Shown: in pieces, positions 55,774 through 63,686 of the stretch | How positions within the stretch are numbered: position 1 is the stretch's first letter | Layout: each line of letters starts with the position of its first letter | Origin: Planctomycetota bacterium | GTDB taxonomy: Bacteria; Planctomycetota; UBA1135; UBA2386 | Direction: 5' to 3' | DNA: 63,686 nt | Assembly (NCBI GenBank): GCA_020848735.1 | Contig: JADLHO010000054.1 | Span: 1 to 63,686 of the forward strand | The notes under the pieces: model-generated | Databases searched by the model: none | What the model was told of the DNA's origin: nothing | Seen by the model: the letters and a program-made list of their open reading frames with translations, nothing else | Position numbers and translations under genes: made by a program

Positions 55774-56802
55774 ATGACGCTCCGAACCCTGACCCACGCC
55801 GCCTTTCCCGTCCTCCTCGCCCTCGCCGGTGCCGCGACCGCGCAGTCGGTCGTCGTCCCCAATGCGTATGCCAACCAGCGCGCCGGACTGCTCCTCAACA
55901 GCATCCTGCGCGACCTCAATGCGCCGCGCACGGTCATGCAGGGCATCCCCGCCGGCGAGCTCGCCGGGATCCCGATCGGGGCGCCGATCCAGGGCCTGAG
56001 CTTCCGCGCCGGGCACACGAGCGGCAATCTGCCCTCGTGGCCGACCGCCGACATGGTCTGGTCGGACTACGAGATCACGATCGGGCACGCGATCCCGCCG
56101 GCCACCTGGGGCACGAACTTCGCGGGCAACTTCAGCGGGACGCCGACGCGCGTCCGCGACGGCAGCCTGACCGTGCGCGCGGGCACCTACACGAACAGCT
56201 CGCCGACCGCGCCCAATCCCAATGCGTGGGGCGAGTTCTACTTCGACCTGCAGACGCCCTTCGTCTACCTCGGCGGCGACCTCGCGATCCTCTATTCGCA
56301 TCCGGGCGGCAGCCTCTCGGGCTCGCTCTTCTTCGACAGCCTCGCGCCGAACGCCGCGACCGGCATCGCGATGTATGCCACCACCTTCCAGGCCCCGACC
56401 GCGACGGTGGTCTCGACCAACTTCAGCGTCGTGAGGATCCATTACGGCTACGGCAGCGGCTGCCCGGGCGGCACGGGCAGCGCGCCGAACCTCGTCCTCG
56501 ACGGCGACACCGTCGGTGGCGGCACGGCGCGCTTCTCGGTCGCCAATGCGCCGGCCGGTCAACCCGTGATCTATCTCTTCGGCTTCGCGCGCGCGAACAT
56601 CCCGCTCTTCGGTGCGTGCTCGCTGCTGACCCTGCCCGCCGTCAGCGCGGAGCTCGCGCTGGATGCGCTCGGTCGGGTCGAGCTGCAGCTCAGCATGCCG
56701 CCAGGGCTCACGGGCACGATGGACGTGCAGGCGGCCGTCGTCGATCTCGCGTCCCCCACGCTGGTCACGCTGAGCAACGCCGTCGAGTTCACGGCGCGGT
56801 GA
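55774..56802 (+). CDS. Secreted protein with the shared C-terminal module
   Basis: A 342-residue protein with a signal peptide (about 1-23, LTHAAFPVLLALAGAATAQ). The mature start has VVPNAYANQRAGLLLNSI. The middle includes GLSFRAGHTSGNLPSWPT and FVYLGGDLAILYSHPGG. The module begins at YGYGSGCPGGTGSAPNLVL (about 225) and continues through VIYLFGFARANIPLFGACSL, ending with [12 protein letters not shown]. The function is unknown; the short beta-sandwich and its Cys pattern suggest a surface-exposed or adhesin-like role. Its 3' end overlaps the arsC-like gene by 14 bases in convergent orientation. Confidence 0.85.
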   Translation: MTLRTLTHAAFPVLLALAGAATAQSVVVPNAYANQRAGLLLNSILRDLNAPRTVMQGIPAGELAGIPIGAPIQGLSFRAGHTSGNLPSWPTADMVWSDYEITIGHAIPPATWGTNFAGNFSGTPTRVRDGSLTVRAGTYTNSSPTAPNPNAWGEFYFDLQTPFVYLGGDLAILYSHPGGSLSGSLFFDSLAPNAATGIAMYATTFQAPTATVVSTNFSVVRIHYGYGSGCPGGTGSAPNLVLDGDTVGGGTARFSVANAPAGQPVIYLFGFARANIPLFGACSLLTLPAVSAELALDALGRVELQLSMPPGLTGTMDVQAAVVDLASPTLVTLSNAVEFTAR

Positions 56803-57424
56803 ACGGCGCGGCGCGGGCTGCGCAGCGAAACGCATACAGCAGCTCGCGCGCGATCTCCGCGCAGCAGCGGTCGTAGGCGGCCGTCTCGCCGGGCGTGCCG
56901 TCGGCGGCCTTCGGGTCCTCGTAGGGGAGCGTCAGTCGCCGGCCCGCACCGCGCACCGTCGGACAGGCCGCATCCGCCGCGGAGCAGACCATCACCGCGA
57001 GGAAGCCCTGCGACGGGTTCTGCGGGTCGTCGAAGCGCTTCGACCAGCATTGCGTGCCGGCCGCGCTGCCGGGCACCGCGATCGCATGCACGGGATTGGG
57101 CGGCGCACCGTGCCGCGTCACGACGAGTCCGGCGCGCTCGAGTGCGGCGACCGCGCGCGGCTCGCAGGCCGTGATCTCCGTCCCCCCCGACGCCGCGAGC
57201 ACGGAGCGCAGGCCATGACGCCACGCCGCGACCATCGCCCAGACCTGAGCGAACTGGCTGCGCCGCGAGTTGTGCGTGCAGACGAAGACGAGCTCGGCCC
57301 GACCGCTGCGGCGCAGGGACTCCGCCATCGCCGCGGCGAGTTCCTCGAGGGCCCGCCGTCGCGCCGCGGGGATCCGCGTCGACTCGGCCTCGCGCGCCGC
57401 CAGGTACTCCGCGAAGGCCGTCAT
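56789..57424 (-). CDS. arsC: ArsC-type arsenate reductase (low-molecular-weight phosphatase fold)
   Basis: A 211-residue enzyme. The phosphatase-type loop C49-x5-R55 in [15 protein letters not shown] is intact, and further Cys in [14 protein letters not shown] supply the redox thiols of this arsenate reductase group. It reduces arsenate to arsenite for export by the ACR3 gene. It overlaps the acr3 stop by 4 bases and is last in the arsR-acr3-arsC operon. The N-terminal 40 residues form a helical extension seen in related reductases. The 3' end overlaps the convergent secreted gene by 14 bases. Confidence 0.88.
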   Translation of the reverse strand: MTAFAEYLAAREAESTRIPAARRRALEELAAAMAESLRRSGRAELVFVCTHNSRRSQFAQVWAMVAAWRHGLRSVLAASGGTEITACEPRAVAALERAGLVVTRHGAPPNPVHAIAVPGSAAGTQCWSKRFDDPQNPSQGFLAVMVCSAADAACPTVRGAGRRLTLPYEDPKAADGTPGETAAYDRCCAEIARELLYAFRCAARAAPFTAP

Positions 57425-58485
57425 GCCGCGAGTCCCCCGTCGGCCGGTCCGAAGCAACGCCGCCGCAGCCAGAACGCCACGTGCACGAGTCCGAGCAGGA
57501 CGGGCACCTCCACGAGCGGGCCGATGACCGCCGCGAAGGCGACGCCCGAGTCGATGCCGAAGACCGCGACCGCGACCGCGATCGCGAGCTCGAAGTTGTT
57601 CGAGGCCGCGGTGAAGGAGAGGGTCACCGTCCTTTGGTAATCCGCCCCGCTGCGATGCCCCAGCCAGAAGCTGACGAGGAACATCACGACGAAGTAGACG
57701 AGCAGCGGGAGCGCGATCCGCGCGACGTCCAGCGGGATGGCGAGGATGCGCTCGCCCTTCGTGCTGAACATCAGGGCGATCGTGAACAGGAGCGCCACGA
57801 GGGTGATCGGCGCGATCCGCGGCGCGAAGCGCGTCTCGTACCAGTCGCGCCCGCGGGCCCGCACGAGGACGACGCGCGTCACGAAGCCGGCGACGAAGGG
57901 GATGCCGAGGTAGATCGCGACGCTGGTCGCGAGCTCCCCCATCGAGATCGCGACCGCGCTGCCGGCGAAGCCGAACAGCGGCGGGAGGCAGGTCACGAAC
58001 AGCCACGCATAGAGCGGGAAGCACAGCACCTGGAACACGCTGTTGAACGCCACGAGGCCCGCCGCGTATTCCCGGTCGCCACCCGCGAGATCGTTCCAGA
58101 CGATCACCATCGCGATGCAGCGCGCGAGCCCGATCAGGATCAGGCCCACGAGGTACTCGGGCCGATCCCCGAGGAACAGGAGCGCGAGCGCGAACATCAG
58201 GACCGGGCCGACGACCTGGTTCTGGACCAGCGAGAGCCAGAGGAAGCGGCGGTCGCGGAAGACGTCGCCGAGCTCCTCGTACCGCACCCGCGCGAGCGGC
58301 GGATACATCATCAGGATCAGACCGGCGGCGATGGGCAGATTGGTCGTCCCGATCTGCAGGCTCTGCACGAAGGCGCTCGCGCCGGGCACGAGCGCGCCGA
58401 GCCCCACGCCGAACGCCATGGCGAGCAGGATCCAGAGCGTGAGGTGACGGTCGAGGAAGCCGAGGCGCGCGCCGATGCCGCTCAT
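57421..58485 (-). CDS. acr3: ACR3-family arsenite efflux permease
   Basis: A 354-residue protein with about ten membrane segments, the normal ACR3 length. The functional Cys region reads [18 protein letters not shown], with the essential Cys in the fourth segment, and the [14 protein letters not shown] stretch follows. It exports arsenite from the cytoplasm, driven by the membrane potential. It overlaps arsR upstream and arsC downstream by 4 bases, so all three are translated together. ATG 58485 is used as the start. Confidence 0.93.
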   Translation of the reverse strand: MSGIGARLGFLDRHLTLWILLAMAFGVGLGALVPGASAFVQSLQIGTTNLPIAAGLILMMYPPLARVRYEELGDVFRDRRFLWLSLVQNQVVGPVLMFALALLFLGDRPEYLVGLILIGLARCIAMVIVWNDLAGGDREYAAGLVAFNSVFQVLCFPLYAWLFVTCLPPLFGFAGSAVAISMGELATSVAIYLGIPFVAGFVTRVVLVRARGRDWYETRFAPRIAPITLVALLFTIALMFSTKGERILAIPLDVARIALPLLVYFVVMFLVSFWLGHRSGADYQRTVTLSFTAASNNFELAIAVAVAVFGIDSGVAFAAVIGPLVEVPVLLGLVHVAFWLRRRCFGPADGGLAA

Positions 58486-58856
58486 CGCGAGGGCCCTCCG
58501 CAGCCGGACCGCGCGCGGATCGCGGTCGCCTGCTTCGCGACGGCCGCCAGCTTCGGATCGCTCGCCACCGCCGCGCGCACGCAGTCGAGGATCGCGCGGA
58601 CGGTCGGCTCGGGCTGACGCGGCGTGGAGTAGTGCACCCAGGCGCCCTCGCGGCGATCGACCACGAGGCCGGCGCGCTTGAGGGTCGTCAGGTGTCGCGA
58701 GGCGCGCGACTGCGTGAGGTCGAGGGCGCTCTCGACGTGGCAGACGCAGAGCTCGCCGGCGGCGAGGATCGTCGCGAGGATCGCGACGCGCGTGGGATCG
58801 GCGACGGCCTTGAAGGCCGCGGCGACGGACTCATGCGAAGATGCGCTTACCCGCAT
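58482..58856 (-). CDS. arsR: ArsR-family arsenic-responsive repressor
   Basis: A 124-residue winged-helix repressor. The metal-binding site [11 protein letters not shown] has C37 and C39 of the ArsR pattern, followed by the recognition helix [17 protein letters not shown]. It should release DNA on binding arsenite, allowing expression of the operon it starts. A GC-rich 120-base gap separates it from the divergent sigma-factor gene. A short dyad ATGCG-6-CGCAT (58841-58856) overlaps its start codon and may contribute to the operator, but is too short to assert. Confidence 0.9.
   Translation of the reverse strand: MRVSASSHESVAAAFKAVADPTRVAILATILAAGELCVCHVESALDLTQSRASRHLTTLKRAGLVVDRREGAWVHYSTPRQPEPTVRAILDCVRAAVASDPKLAAVAKQATAIRARSGCGGPSR
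58841..58856. promoter_or_regulatory. Short inverted repeat at the arsR start
   Basis: A perfect 5-bp dyad, ATGCG and CGCAT separated by six bases, includes the arsR start codon. ArsR-type repressors bind imperfect inverted repeats near their own promoter, so position fits. The stems are short and could arise by chance in GC-rich DNA. Confidence 0.2.
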
Positions 58857-58976
58857 GTCCGCAAGCTACGCCGCGCGGGGCCCGCACGCCACGAAGACCT
58901 CGCGCCCGCGGACCCGCCCGGAAGAATCCGCTGTCCTGCGTCTCGCTCGCGGGCTTCCGTGTGCAGGACCGCCACG

Positions 58977-61265
58977 ATGAGCCTCGAATCCCACGACCAG
59001 GCCTTTGCCCGCTTCGCCGCGACGGGGCGTCCGCGCGAGCTCGCCGCGGTCTTCGACGCCACGGCCGCCGAACTGCGCAAGGTGGCCGTCTACCTCACGC
59101 GCACGGCCGACGAGGCCGACGACCTGCTGCAGAACACCTTCCTCGCGGCGATCGAGCACCGGCGCGAGTACGCGGCCGACGAGCCGGTCCTGCCCTGGCT
59201 GCTCGGCATCCTCGCGAACCGCGCGCGACGCCTGACGCGCGAGCGGAGCCGTCGCCCCGATCCGCGCCGGCTCGACGCCCCGCGCGCCGACGGCGACCCG
59301 CTCGCGGCGGCGCATGCCCGCGAGCTGCACGAGGCGCTCGATGTGGCGCTCGCCGCGCTTCCCGAGCCCTATGGCTCGCTCCTCGGTCTGCACCTCGTCG
59401 AGGGACTGGGCGCGCAGGAGATCGCGGAGCGCGTCGCGCGCCAGGCCGGTTCGGTGCGCAAGCAGCTCTCGCGCGGCATGGATCGGCTCCGCCAGGCCTT
59501 GCCCGCGGGCCTCGCGGGCGCGCTCGTCGTCGCGGGGCCCGCGCGCAGTCTCGCGCCGGTCCGCGCGGCGGTGCTCGCGGCGGCGGCGCAGGGCGTCCTC
59601 GTCACGGGCAAGCTCGCGCTCGGTCTCGGTGCCGCGGTGCTCGTCGTGCTCGGCGGCCTCGCGCTCGCCGTCCTGAACGAGGAGGCGCCGCCCGCGGTCG
59701 ATCCCACGGCCGTGGCCGGCGCCGGGGTGGCGCTCCAGGACGCCGCGCGCGACAGCGAGGCGAAGGAGCCGCGCGTCCCGCTCGCGAACGAGCGCGTTCT
59801 CGACGACACGCGGGAGCCGCCGGCGACGCCGCTGCTCGACGTGCGCGGCCGCATCGTCATGGCGGACGGCAAGCCCTTTGCGGATCGAGACGGCGCCTGG
59901 CTCGCGCGCCCCACGCACGACGCGCGCGCGCCGCTCGAGCACCTGTACCTGCACAGCGATGGCGAGGGCGCGTTCGCCCTGCGCGTCGCCGCGTGGCCCG
60001 CGGGTTCAGCGCCGCGGCTCGTCGTCTGTGACGATCGCCGCGAGTTCGGCGCGAGCATCGCCTTGCCGGCGAACCCTCCGACGGGCGGAGCGCTCGAGCT
60101 CGGCACCCTCGTGTTCGACAAGGCGGAGCGCCTCGTCGCCGGTCGCGTGCTCGATGCCGACGGCAGAGCGGCGCAAGGTCTCGTCGTCGCCCTGCACGAG
60201 GCCGACGGCACGCCCGAGGGACTCCCCCCGCAATGGAACCCTCGCGGGGTGATCGGTCTCGACTCCCGCGGGGCCTTTGCCGTCGATCGCTGGAGCATCG
60301 CGGAGCGCCTGCGCCTCGTCGTGCAGAGGAACGGGATCGATCTCGGCGCCGCGCTCGAATGCGCGCCGGGCAGCGAGGGTCTGGAACTGCGCGTCCCGGC
60401 GCCCGCGCAGTTGAGGGGCCGCGTGCTGGGCATCCCCGAGCTGCCCCATGGCACGCTCTCCTGGACCCTGCAGCTCGAGGGCCAGCCGATCCCCCTGACC
60501 GGACCGGTGGGCGGCGACGGCCGCTTCGAATACGGCCCCCTGCCCGCGGGACGCCATACGCTCGGCCTCGTCAGCACGGTGACCGGGGAGACGCTCGCCG
60601 ATCTCGGCACCCACGATTGGACCGCGCCGAGCCCGGGCACCCAGCCCCCGCTCGACGCCATCCGCCTCGATGCGACGACGCGCTTCGTCCGCCTCCGCTG
60701 GAGCGACGAACGCGGCCATCCCCGCACCGGCCATTACACGGTGCACGCGCGCCCGGAGCAGGGCAGCGCCTATGTCGCGAGCAGCGGCCGGGACGCCGAG
60801 CTCCTCGTCGCCACGCGCGCCGCGGGCTTCGACCTGATCGTCGCCGCCCCCGGCCGCCGCCTGCTCGAGCTCGAAGCCCTGCGCGAGGACCGCAACCTCG
60901 TCTGGCCCGACGCCCTCCGCGTCGAGCTCGTCCTCGACAGCGCGACGCCCAGCCTGCCCCCGGGCACACGCCTGCTCGCCGTGCTCGATCCCGAGTTCGA
61001 TCCCCCCGTGAGACTCAATGGCGAGCGCGACGCGCTGCTCGAAGCGGGTCGCCCGGGCTCCGTGCTGCTCGAGATGCCGGGCGCGTATGTGCTCGAGATG
61101 TTCCTGGTCCACGAGGACAAGAGCTTCGTGATGCTCGACGGCAAGCCCGTCGAGCTCCTGCGGCGCAACGTGCGGGTCGCGGGGGATGCGCCGGGGGTGA
61201 GCTTGGCGGTCGGGGTGGATGTGGAGCTGCTCGGGCGGGTGAGGGAGCGCTTGGGGCGGAACTGA
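58977..61265 (+). CDS. ECF sigma factor fused to a membrane anchor and periplasmic repeat domain
   Basis: A 762-residue fusion. The first 175 residues are an ECF sigma factor: region 2 (VAVYLTRTADEADDLLQNTF, PWLLGILANRARRL) and region 4 (LPEPYGSLLGLHLVEGLGAQ, VRKQLSRGMDRLRQALP). A membrane segment follows (about 209-231, LALGLGAAVLVVLGGLALAV). Everything after it, about 530 residues, is outside and beta-rich, with carboxypeptidase-regulatory-like units (LVAGRVLDADGRAAQGLVV, LRGRVLGIPELPHG). Tethering lets an outside signal release or alter the sigma domain. Planctomycete ECFs with C-terminal anchors are known; the target promoters are not. No anti-sigma gene is adjacent. Confidence 0.9.
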   Translation: MSLESHDQAFARFAATGRPRELAAVFDATAAELRKVAVYLTRTADEADDLLQNTFLAAIEHRREYAADEPVLPWLLGILANRARRLTRERSRRPDPRRLDAPRADGDPLAAAHARELHEALDVALAALPEPYGSLLGLHLVEGLGAQEIAERVARQAGSVRKQLSRGMDRLRQALPAGLAGALVVAGPARSLAPVRAAVLAAAAQGVLVTGKLALGLGAAVLVVLGGLALAVLNEEAPPAVDPTAVAGAGVALQDAARDSEAKEPRVPLANERVLDDTREPPATPLLDVRGRIVMADGKPFADRDGAWLARPTHDARAPLEHLYLHSDGEGAFALRVAAWPAGSAPRLVVCDDRREFGASIALPANPPTGGALELGTLVFDKAERLVAGRVLDADGRAAQGLVVALHEADGTPEGLPPQWNPRGVIGLDSRGAFAVDRWSIAERLRLVVQRNGIDLGAALECAPGSEGLELRVPAPAQLRGRVLGIPELPHGTLSWTLQLEGQPIPLTGPVGGDGRFEYGPLPAGRHTLGLVSTVTGETLADLGTHDWTAPSPGTQPPLDAIRLDATTRFVRLRWSDERGHPRTGHYTVHARPEQGSAYVASSGRDAELLVATRAAGFDLIVAAPGRRLLELEALREDRNLVWPDALRVELVLDSATPSLPPGTRLLAVLDPEFDPPVRLNGERDALLEAGRPGSVLLEMPGAYVLEMFLVHEDKSFVMLDGKPVELLRRNVRVAGDAPGVSLAVGVDVELLGRVRERLGRN

Positions 61266-61551
61266 AACGTCCGGCCCTCTGCCTGCGCGGAGCCGGCGCG
61301 GCATCTGCCGCAAGGAACAGCGTTCCACGTCGGCCCGCGACGGCGCCCACGGACTCGTCGCGCCTCTCGGCTCCGCGCATCGACCATGGGTCAGCCGTCT
61401 GGCTGTGCCGGCGCGGCGGATGGCCAGCCGGCATTCCGCCGTCCTTGCGTGGCGCACCCGCGTCCGCAATCTTCGCATGTGCATTCGGGCGGCAGGCACC
61501 TCGACGCGCGCCGCGCCCGCAAGGAATGCCTCCGCGCTTGGCGCGACATCG

Positions 61552-63021
61552 TCAGCGCGCGCCGATCGCGAGCTCGCAGCCGTTGCTCAACACGATGCCC
61601 AGCGGATTCGTTCCGAAGCTCGTCGTGCCGCCCTGGACGAAGAGGGATGAGCCCGCGATGCGAGGATCGTTCGGCAGCGCAACGGACCACAGCGCGAAGC
61701 CGCCCTGGTTGGGCAAGGTGAACGAGATCGCGGGTTCCGCGAGCAGCGAGCAACCCGTCATGCCGTACGGGGTCAGGTCGAAGGGCAGCGAGAACGTCCC
61801 CCAGATCGTGCGCGAGAACCCGACGAGCACGAAGGGAATGTTGAAGAACGGATGCGTGCCAATCGCATCGAGGCGCGCGGTGAACGTGCTTCCAATCCAG
61901 GGTTGTGAGCCGCTCGACGCCGCGAGCGAGGGAGTCCCGGCGCTGCCCGAGCATCCCGCCCCGAAGGGCGTGAAGGTCGCCGGGAACGGCTGGAGGTACT
62001 CCCACGTGTCGTCGTGCGAACTCACTCCAAGCGTGCTACCGCCGAAGAGGAGCGGCCGACCGCGCAGGGCCTGGTAGACCATCGCAAGAGATGTCCGGGG
62101 CGATGGGCTCGTGCCCGGCATCACCCGAGTCCAATCGGTGCCGTCCCATTCCCACGTGTCCCCCCAGTTCTCATTGATGTTGCTCCCGTAACTGCCGCCA
62201 AACATCACCACGCGTCCCCGCTGGGAATCGAAGGTCATCGCGTGGCCCCAACGTCCAGGAGGCCGCGTGGCAGGGAACCGTTGCGTCCACGTCGTGCCGT
62301 CCCACTCCCAGGTGTCATCGAGGGACGGACTCCCGCTGAAGAGGACGATGCGCGCGCGCCCCGCGTCGAAGGCGATCGCTGGGACGGAGCGTCCGGGCGA
62401 GGGCTTTGGGTTCTGGCTGGGTTCGGCCCAGACCGAGCCGTTCCACTCCCACGCCGTGTCGTCGCGGAGGAGGACCGTCACCCCACGAACGGAGTCGTAC
62501 GCCATCGCGCAGGAGGCACCGCCCAGAGGTCGACTCCCGACGACGGGTCGATGGATCCAAGTCGAACCGTCGAACTCCCAGGTGCTGTCGTAGGGGTTGT
62601 TCGTGCCCCATGCGCCGCCGAACAGCACGATGCGATTCCGCCGCGAGTCGAAGGCCATCACATGCCCATAGCGCCCACCTTCCGGAACGCCGACCGTGGC
62701 TTCCGGAAGTTCACGCCACGAAACCCCATCCCACTCCCAGGTGTCCCTGAACCACGCGGTATGCGAGTAGTCGGGCGATCCGCCGAACAGCACGACGCGA
62801 TCTCGAGCCGAGTCGTATGCCATCGCGTGCTGCTGCCTCGCCGACGGACGGCTCGTCGGTCCGAGGTTCGTCTCCGACCAGGTCCGCTGTCCCTGTGCGG
62901 GTGTAATGAGCGCAACGCAACCGAAGACTGTGCAGGCGAATACGAGATGGTCCGGCCCCGCGGAGTGCTTCCGGCTCGGACCGAGGCCTTCGGGGCGGGG
63001 AGACATGCGATGGCTGGTCAT
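61552..63021 (-). CDS. Secreted Kelch-repeat protein with the shared C-terminal module
   Basis: A 489-residue protein. A signal segment follows a short charged start (about 22-43, LVFACTVFGCVALITPAQG). A seven-or-so-bladed Kelch propeller comes next, with repeated MAYDSARDRVVLFGG, MAFDSRRNRIVLFGG and MTFDSQRGRVVMFGG strands and DTWEWDG turns. The module is last (about 360-489; FGAGCSGSAGTPSLAASSG, LVGFSRTIWGTF, GMTGCSLL, VLSNGCELAIG). The start at ATG 63021 is chosen because GAGGAA precedes it by 8 bases; the frame opens at GTG 63048. It may bind glycans or proteins at the surface. Confidence 0.85.
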   Translation of the reverse strand: MTSHRMSPRPEGLGPSRKHSAGPDHLVFACTVFGCVALITPAQGQRTWSETNLGPTSRPSARQQHAMAYDSARDRVVLFGGSPDYSHTAWFRDTWEWDGVSWRELPEATVGVPEGGRYGHVMAFDSRRNRIVLFGGAWGTNNPYDSTWEFDGSTWIHRPVVGSRPLGGASCAMAYDSVRGVTVLLRDDTAWEWNGSVWAEPSQNPKPSPGRSVPAIAFDAGRARIVLFSGSPSLDDTWEWDGTTWTQRFPATRPPGRWGHAMTFDSQRGRVVMFGGSYGSNINENWGDTWEWDGTDWTRVMPGTSPSPRTSLAMVYQALRGRPLLFGGSTLGVSSHDDTWEYLQPFPATFTPFGAGCSGSAGTPSLAASSGSQPWIGSTFTARLDAIGTHPFFNIPFVLVGFSRTIWGTFSLPFDLTPYGMTGCSLLAEPAISFTLPNQGGFALWSVALPNDPRIAGSSLFVQGGTTSFGTNPLGIVLSNGCELAIGAR

Positions 63022-63686
63022 CGTGGGGTTCCTCGTCATGCGACGCACCCGATGCTAGCCTCTCGTATCGCTCGCTTCCGGCTCGCGCGGTCGGGCATTT
63101 CCACGCGTTGCAACGGCAAGCCGAAAGCGAACCCCGCGCCCAGGTGAAAGGACACCCCCTGCAGCCCGCCGCGTGATCGCGCAAGCCGGCCCACCCAGCC
63201 ACCGTCGCGGGCCACGACCGCAACGAGGTCCGTCCAGCACCTCGAACCGGATTCCGTTCGAGATTGGTCGCGACACGCCGCGAGAGCGGACACGTCCACG
63301 ACTTCGTCAGGCACTCTCCGGGCAGCGGCAGGGGTGCCGAGCCGTGGGTCCGCGGGCGTGCCATTCGCTGTCTCCTCCATTCGCGACCCGAGCCTGCTCG
63401 TCGTCGGTTCCCGCTGAGAGGTGACGACAGCGCTGCACGTCCCGGTCACGACCCGCAGCGCGCGCCAGCGCGCCGCTTCCGCCTCGGCGAGGCAGTCCGG
63501 AACGCAGGTCGTCCTGGCTTCCGCCAGCTCCCGGGCCGGGCCCCCGAGTGAAGCCCCTGCGATCGCCGGACCTATCGCAACGATCGCACGCTTCGAAAGA
63601 GCACGCTGCTTCGTGCCAGCGACGCACCCCCGATGGTCCTCGTCTCAGAGTTCCTGGACCAGATGGCACGCGCCGGTCGCTACCAC
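63022..63686. other. Right-edge region without a convincing gene
   Basis: The last 665 bases contain only short, Arg-rich open frames on both strands that resemble shadows. Near the edge ATG 63634 (MVLVSEFLDQMARAGRYH) runs out of the window and could be the start of a gene, with no ribosome site seen. No repeat, terminator or RNA was recognised. Confidence 0.4.

Noticed and set aside
44733..63021. PEP-CTERM, LPXTG or Por-type sorting signal at the ends of secreted module proteins
   Set aside because: No PEP motif, no hydrophobic helix with a basic tail, and no LPXTG were seen at the C-termini.
63307..63669. 120-residue minus-strand frame near the right edge
   Set aside because: Composition is low in hydrophobic residues and rich in Arg/Gly/Ser with no domain pattern; not enough to call a gene.
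63634..63686. Possible start of a gene at the right edge (MVLVSEFLDQ...)
   Set aside because: Only 17 codons are visible and there is no ribosome binding site, so it is noted but not called.

Overview
The window is 63.7 kb of very GC-rich DNA that most likely comes from a member of the Planctomycetota. The evidence is three loci of planctomycete-type secreted cytochromes (PSCyt/DUF1549/DUF1553) paired with twin-arginine DUF1501 proteins, an ECF sigma factor carrying a membrane anchor and a long outer tail, and many small secreted proteins that end in one shared beta-rich module with a GxGC motif. No rRNA, tRNA, CRISPR array, prophage or insertion sequence was recognised. Because GC is so high, very long open frames run antisense to real genes. 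I chose frames by protein family, motifs, start context and operon fit.

Layout: 1-4.7 kb holds a two-component system (kinase cut by the left edge) and a secreted HEAT-repeat protein. 4.76-5.17 kb is a hicAB toxin-antitoxin pair. 5.4-11.5 kb is an overlapping operon of DUF1501, cytochrome/WD40 and DUF1549/DUF1553 genes, running on into an endonuclease III-like Fe-S protein and an SGNH protein (to 13.3 kb). 13.3-19 kb has a lysine-rich protein of unknown function, a Dps ferritin, a broken metallophosphatase gene, a membrane protein and a transglutaminase-like protein. 19.1-32.3 kb holds two more cytochrome/DUF1501 pairs, around a Gfo/Idh/MocA oxidoreductase and an acetylesterase-like/alpha-beta hydrolase fusion; this looks like a set for breakdown of complex carbohydrate, although no sulfatase or glycoside hydrolase is present. 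32.4-38.1 kb has a membrane-anchored protein with carboxypeptidase-regulatory-like repeats and an isoquinoline 1-oxidoreductase-like molybdenum hydroxylase with its own c-type cytochrome.

38.1-41.2 kb (minus strand) is an operon with a glycosyltransferase-like/sulfotransferase fusion, a DUF6473 protein and a membrane protein, suggesting modification of a surface polymer. 41.4-43.9 kb has a subtilisin facing a metallopeptidase-like protein whose catalytic Glu is Gln. 44-56.8 kb is dominated by secreted module proteins, with an SGNH protein interrupted by TPRs, an FHA-GGDEF diguanylate cyclase, a Sel1 lipoprotein, a YhhQ-type queuosine precursor transporter and a cupin. 56.8-58.9 kb is an arsenic resistance operon (arsR-acr3-arsC, minus strand). 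It is followed by the membrane-tethered sigma factor and a Kelch protein with the shared module. The last 0.6 kb has no convincing gene.

The points I would look at first are: the module shared by at least six secreted proteins and two broken genes; the sigma factor fused to a periplasmic tail resembling a separate membrane protein in the same window; several enzymes with swapped catalytic residues (acetylesterase Ser to Cys, metallopeptidase Glu to Gln, endonuclease III-like lacking Lys and Asp); and domains inserted inside other domains (LamG, SGNH).
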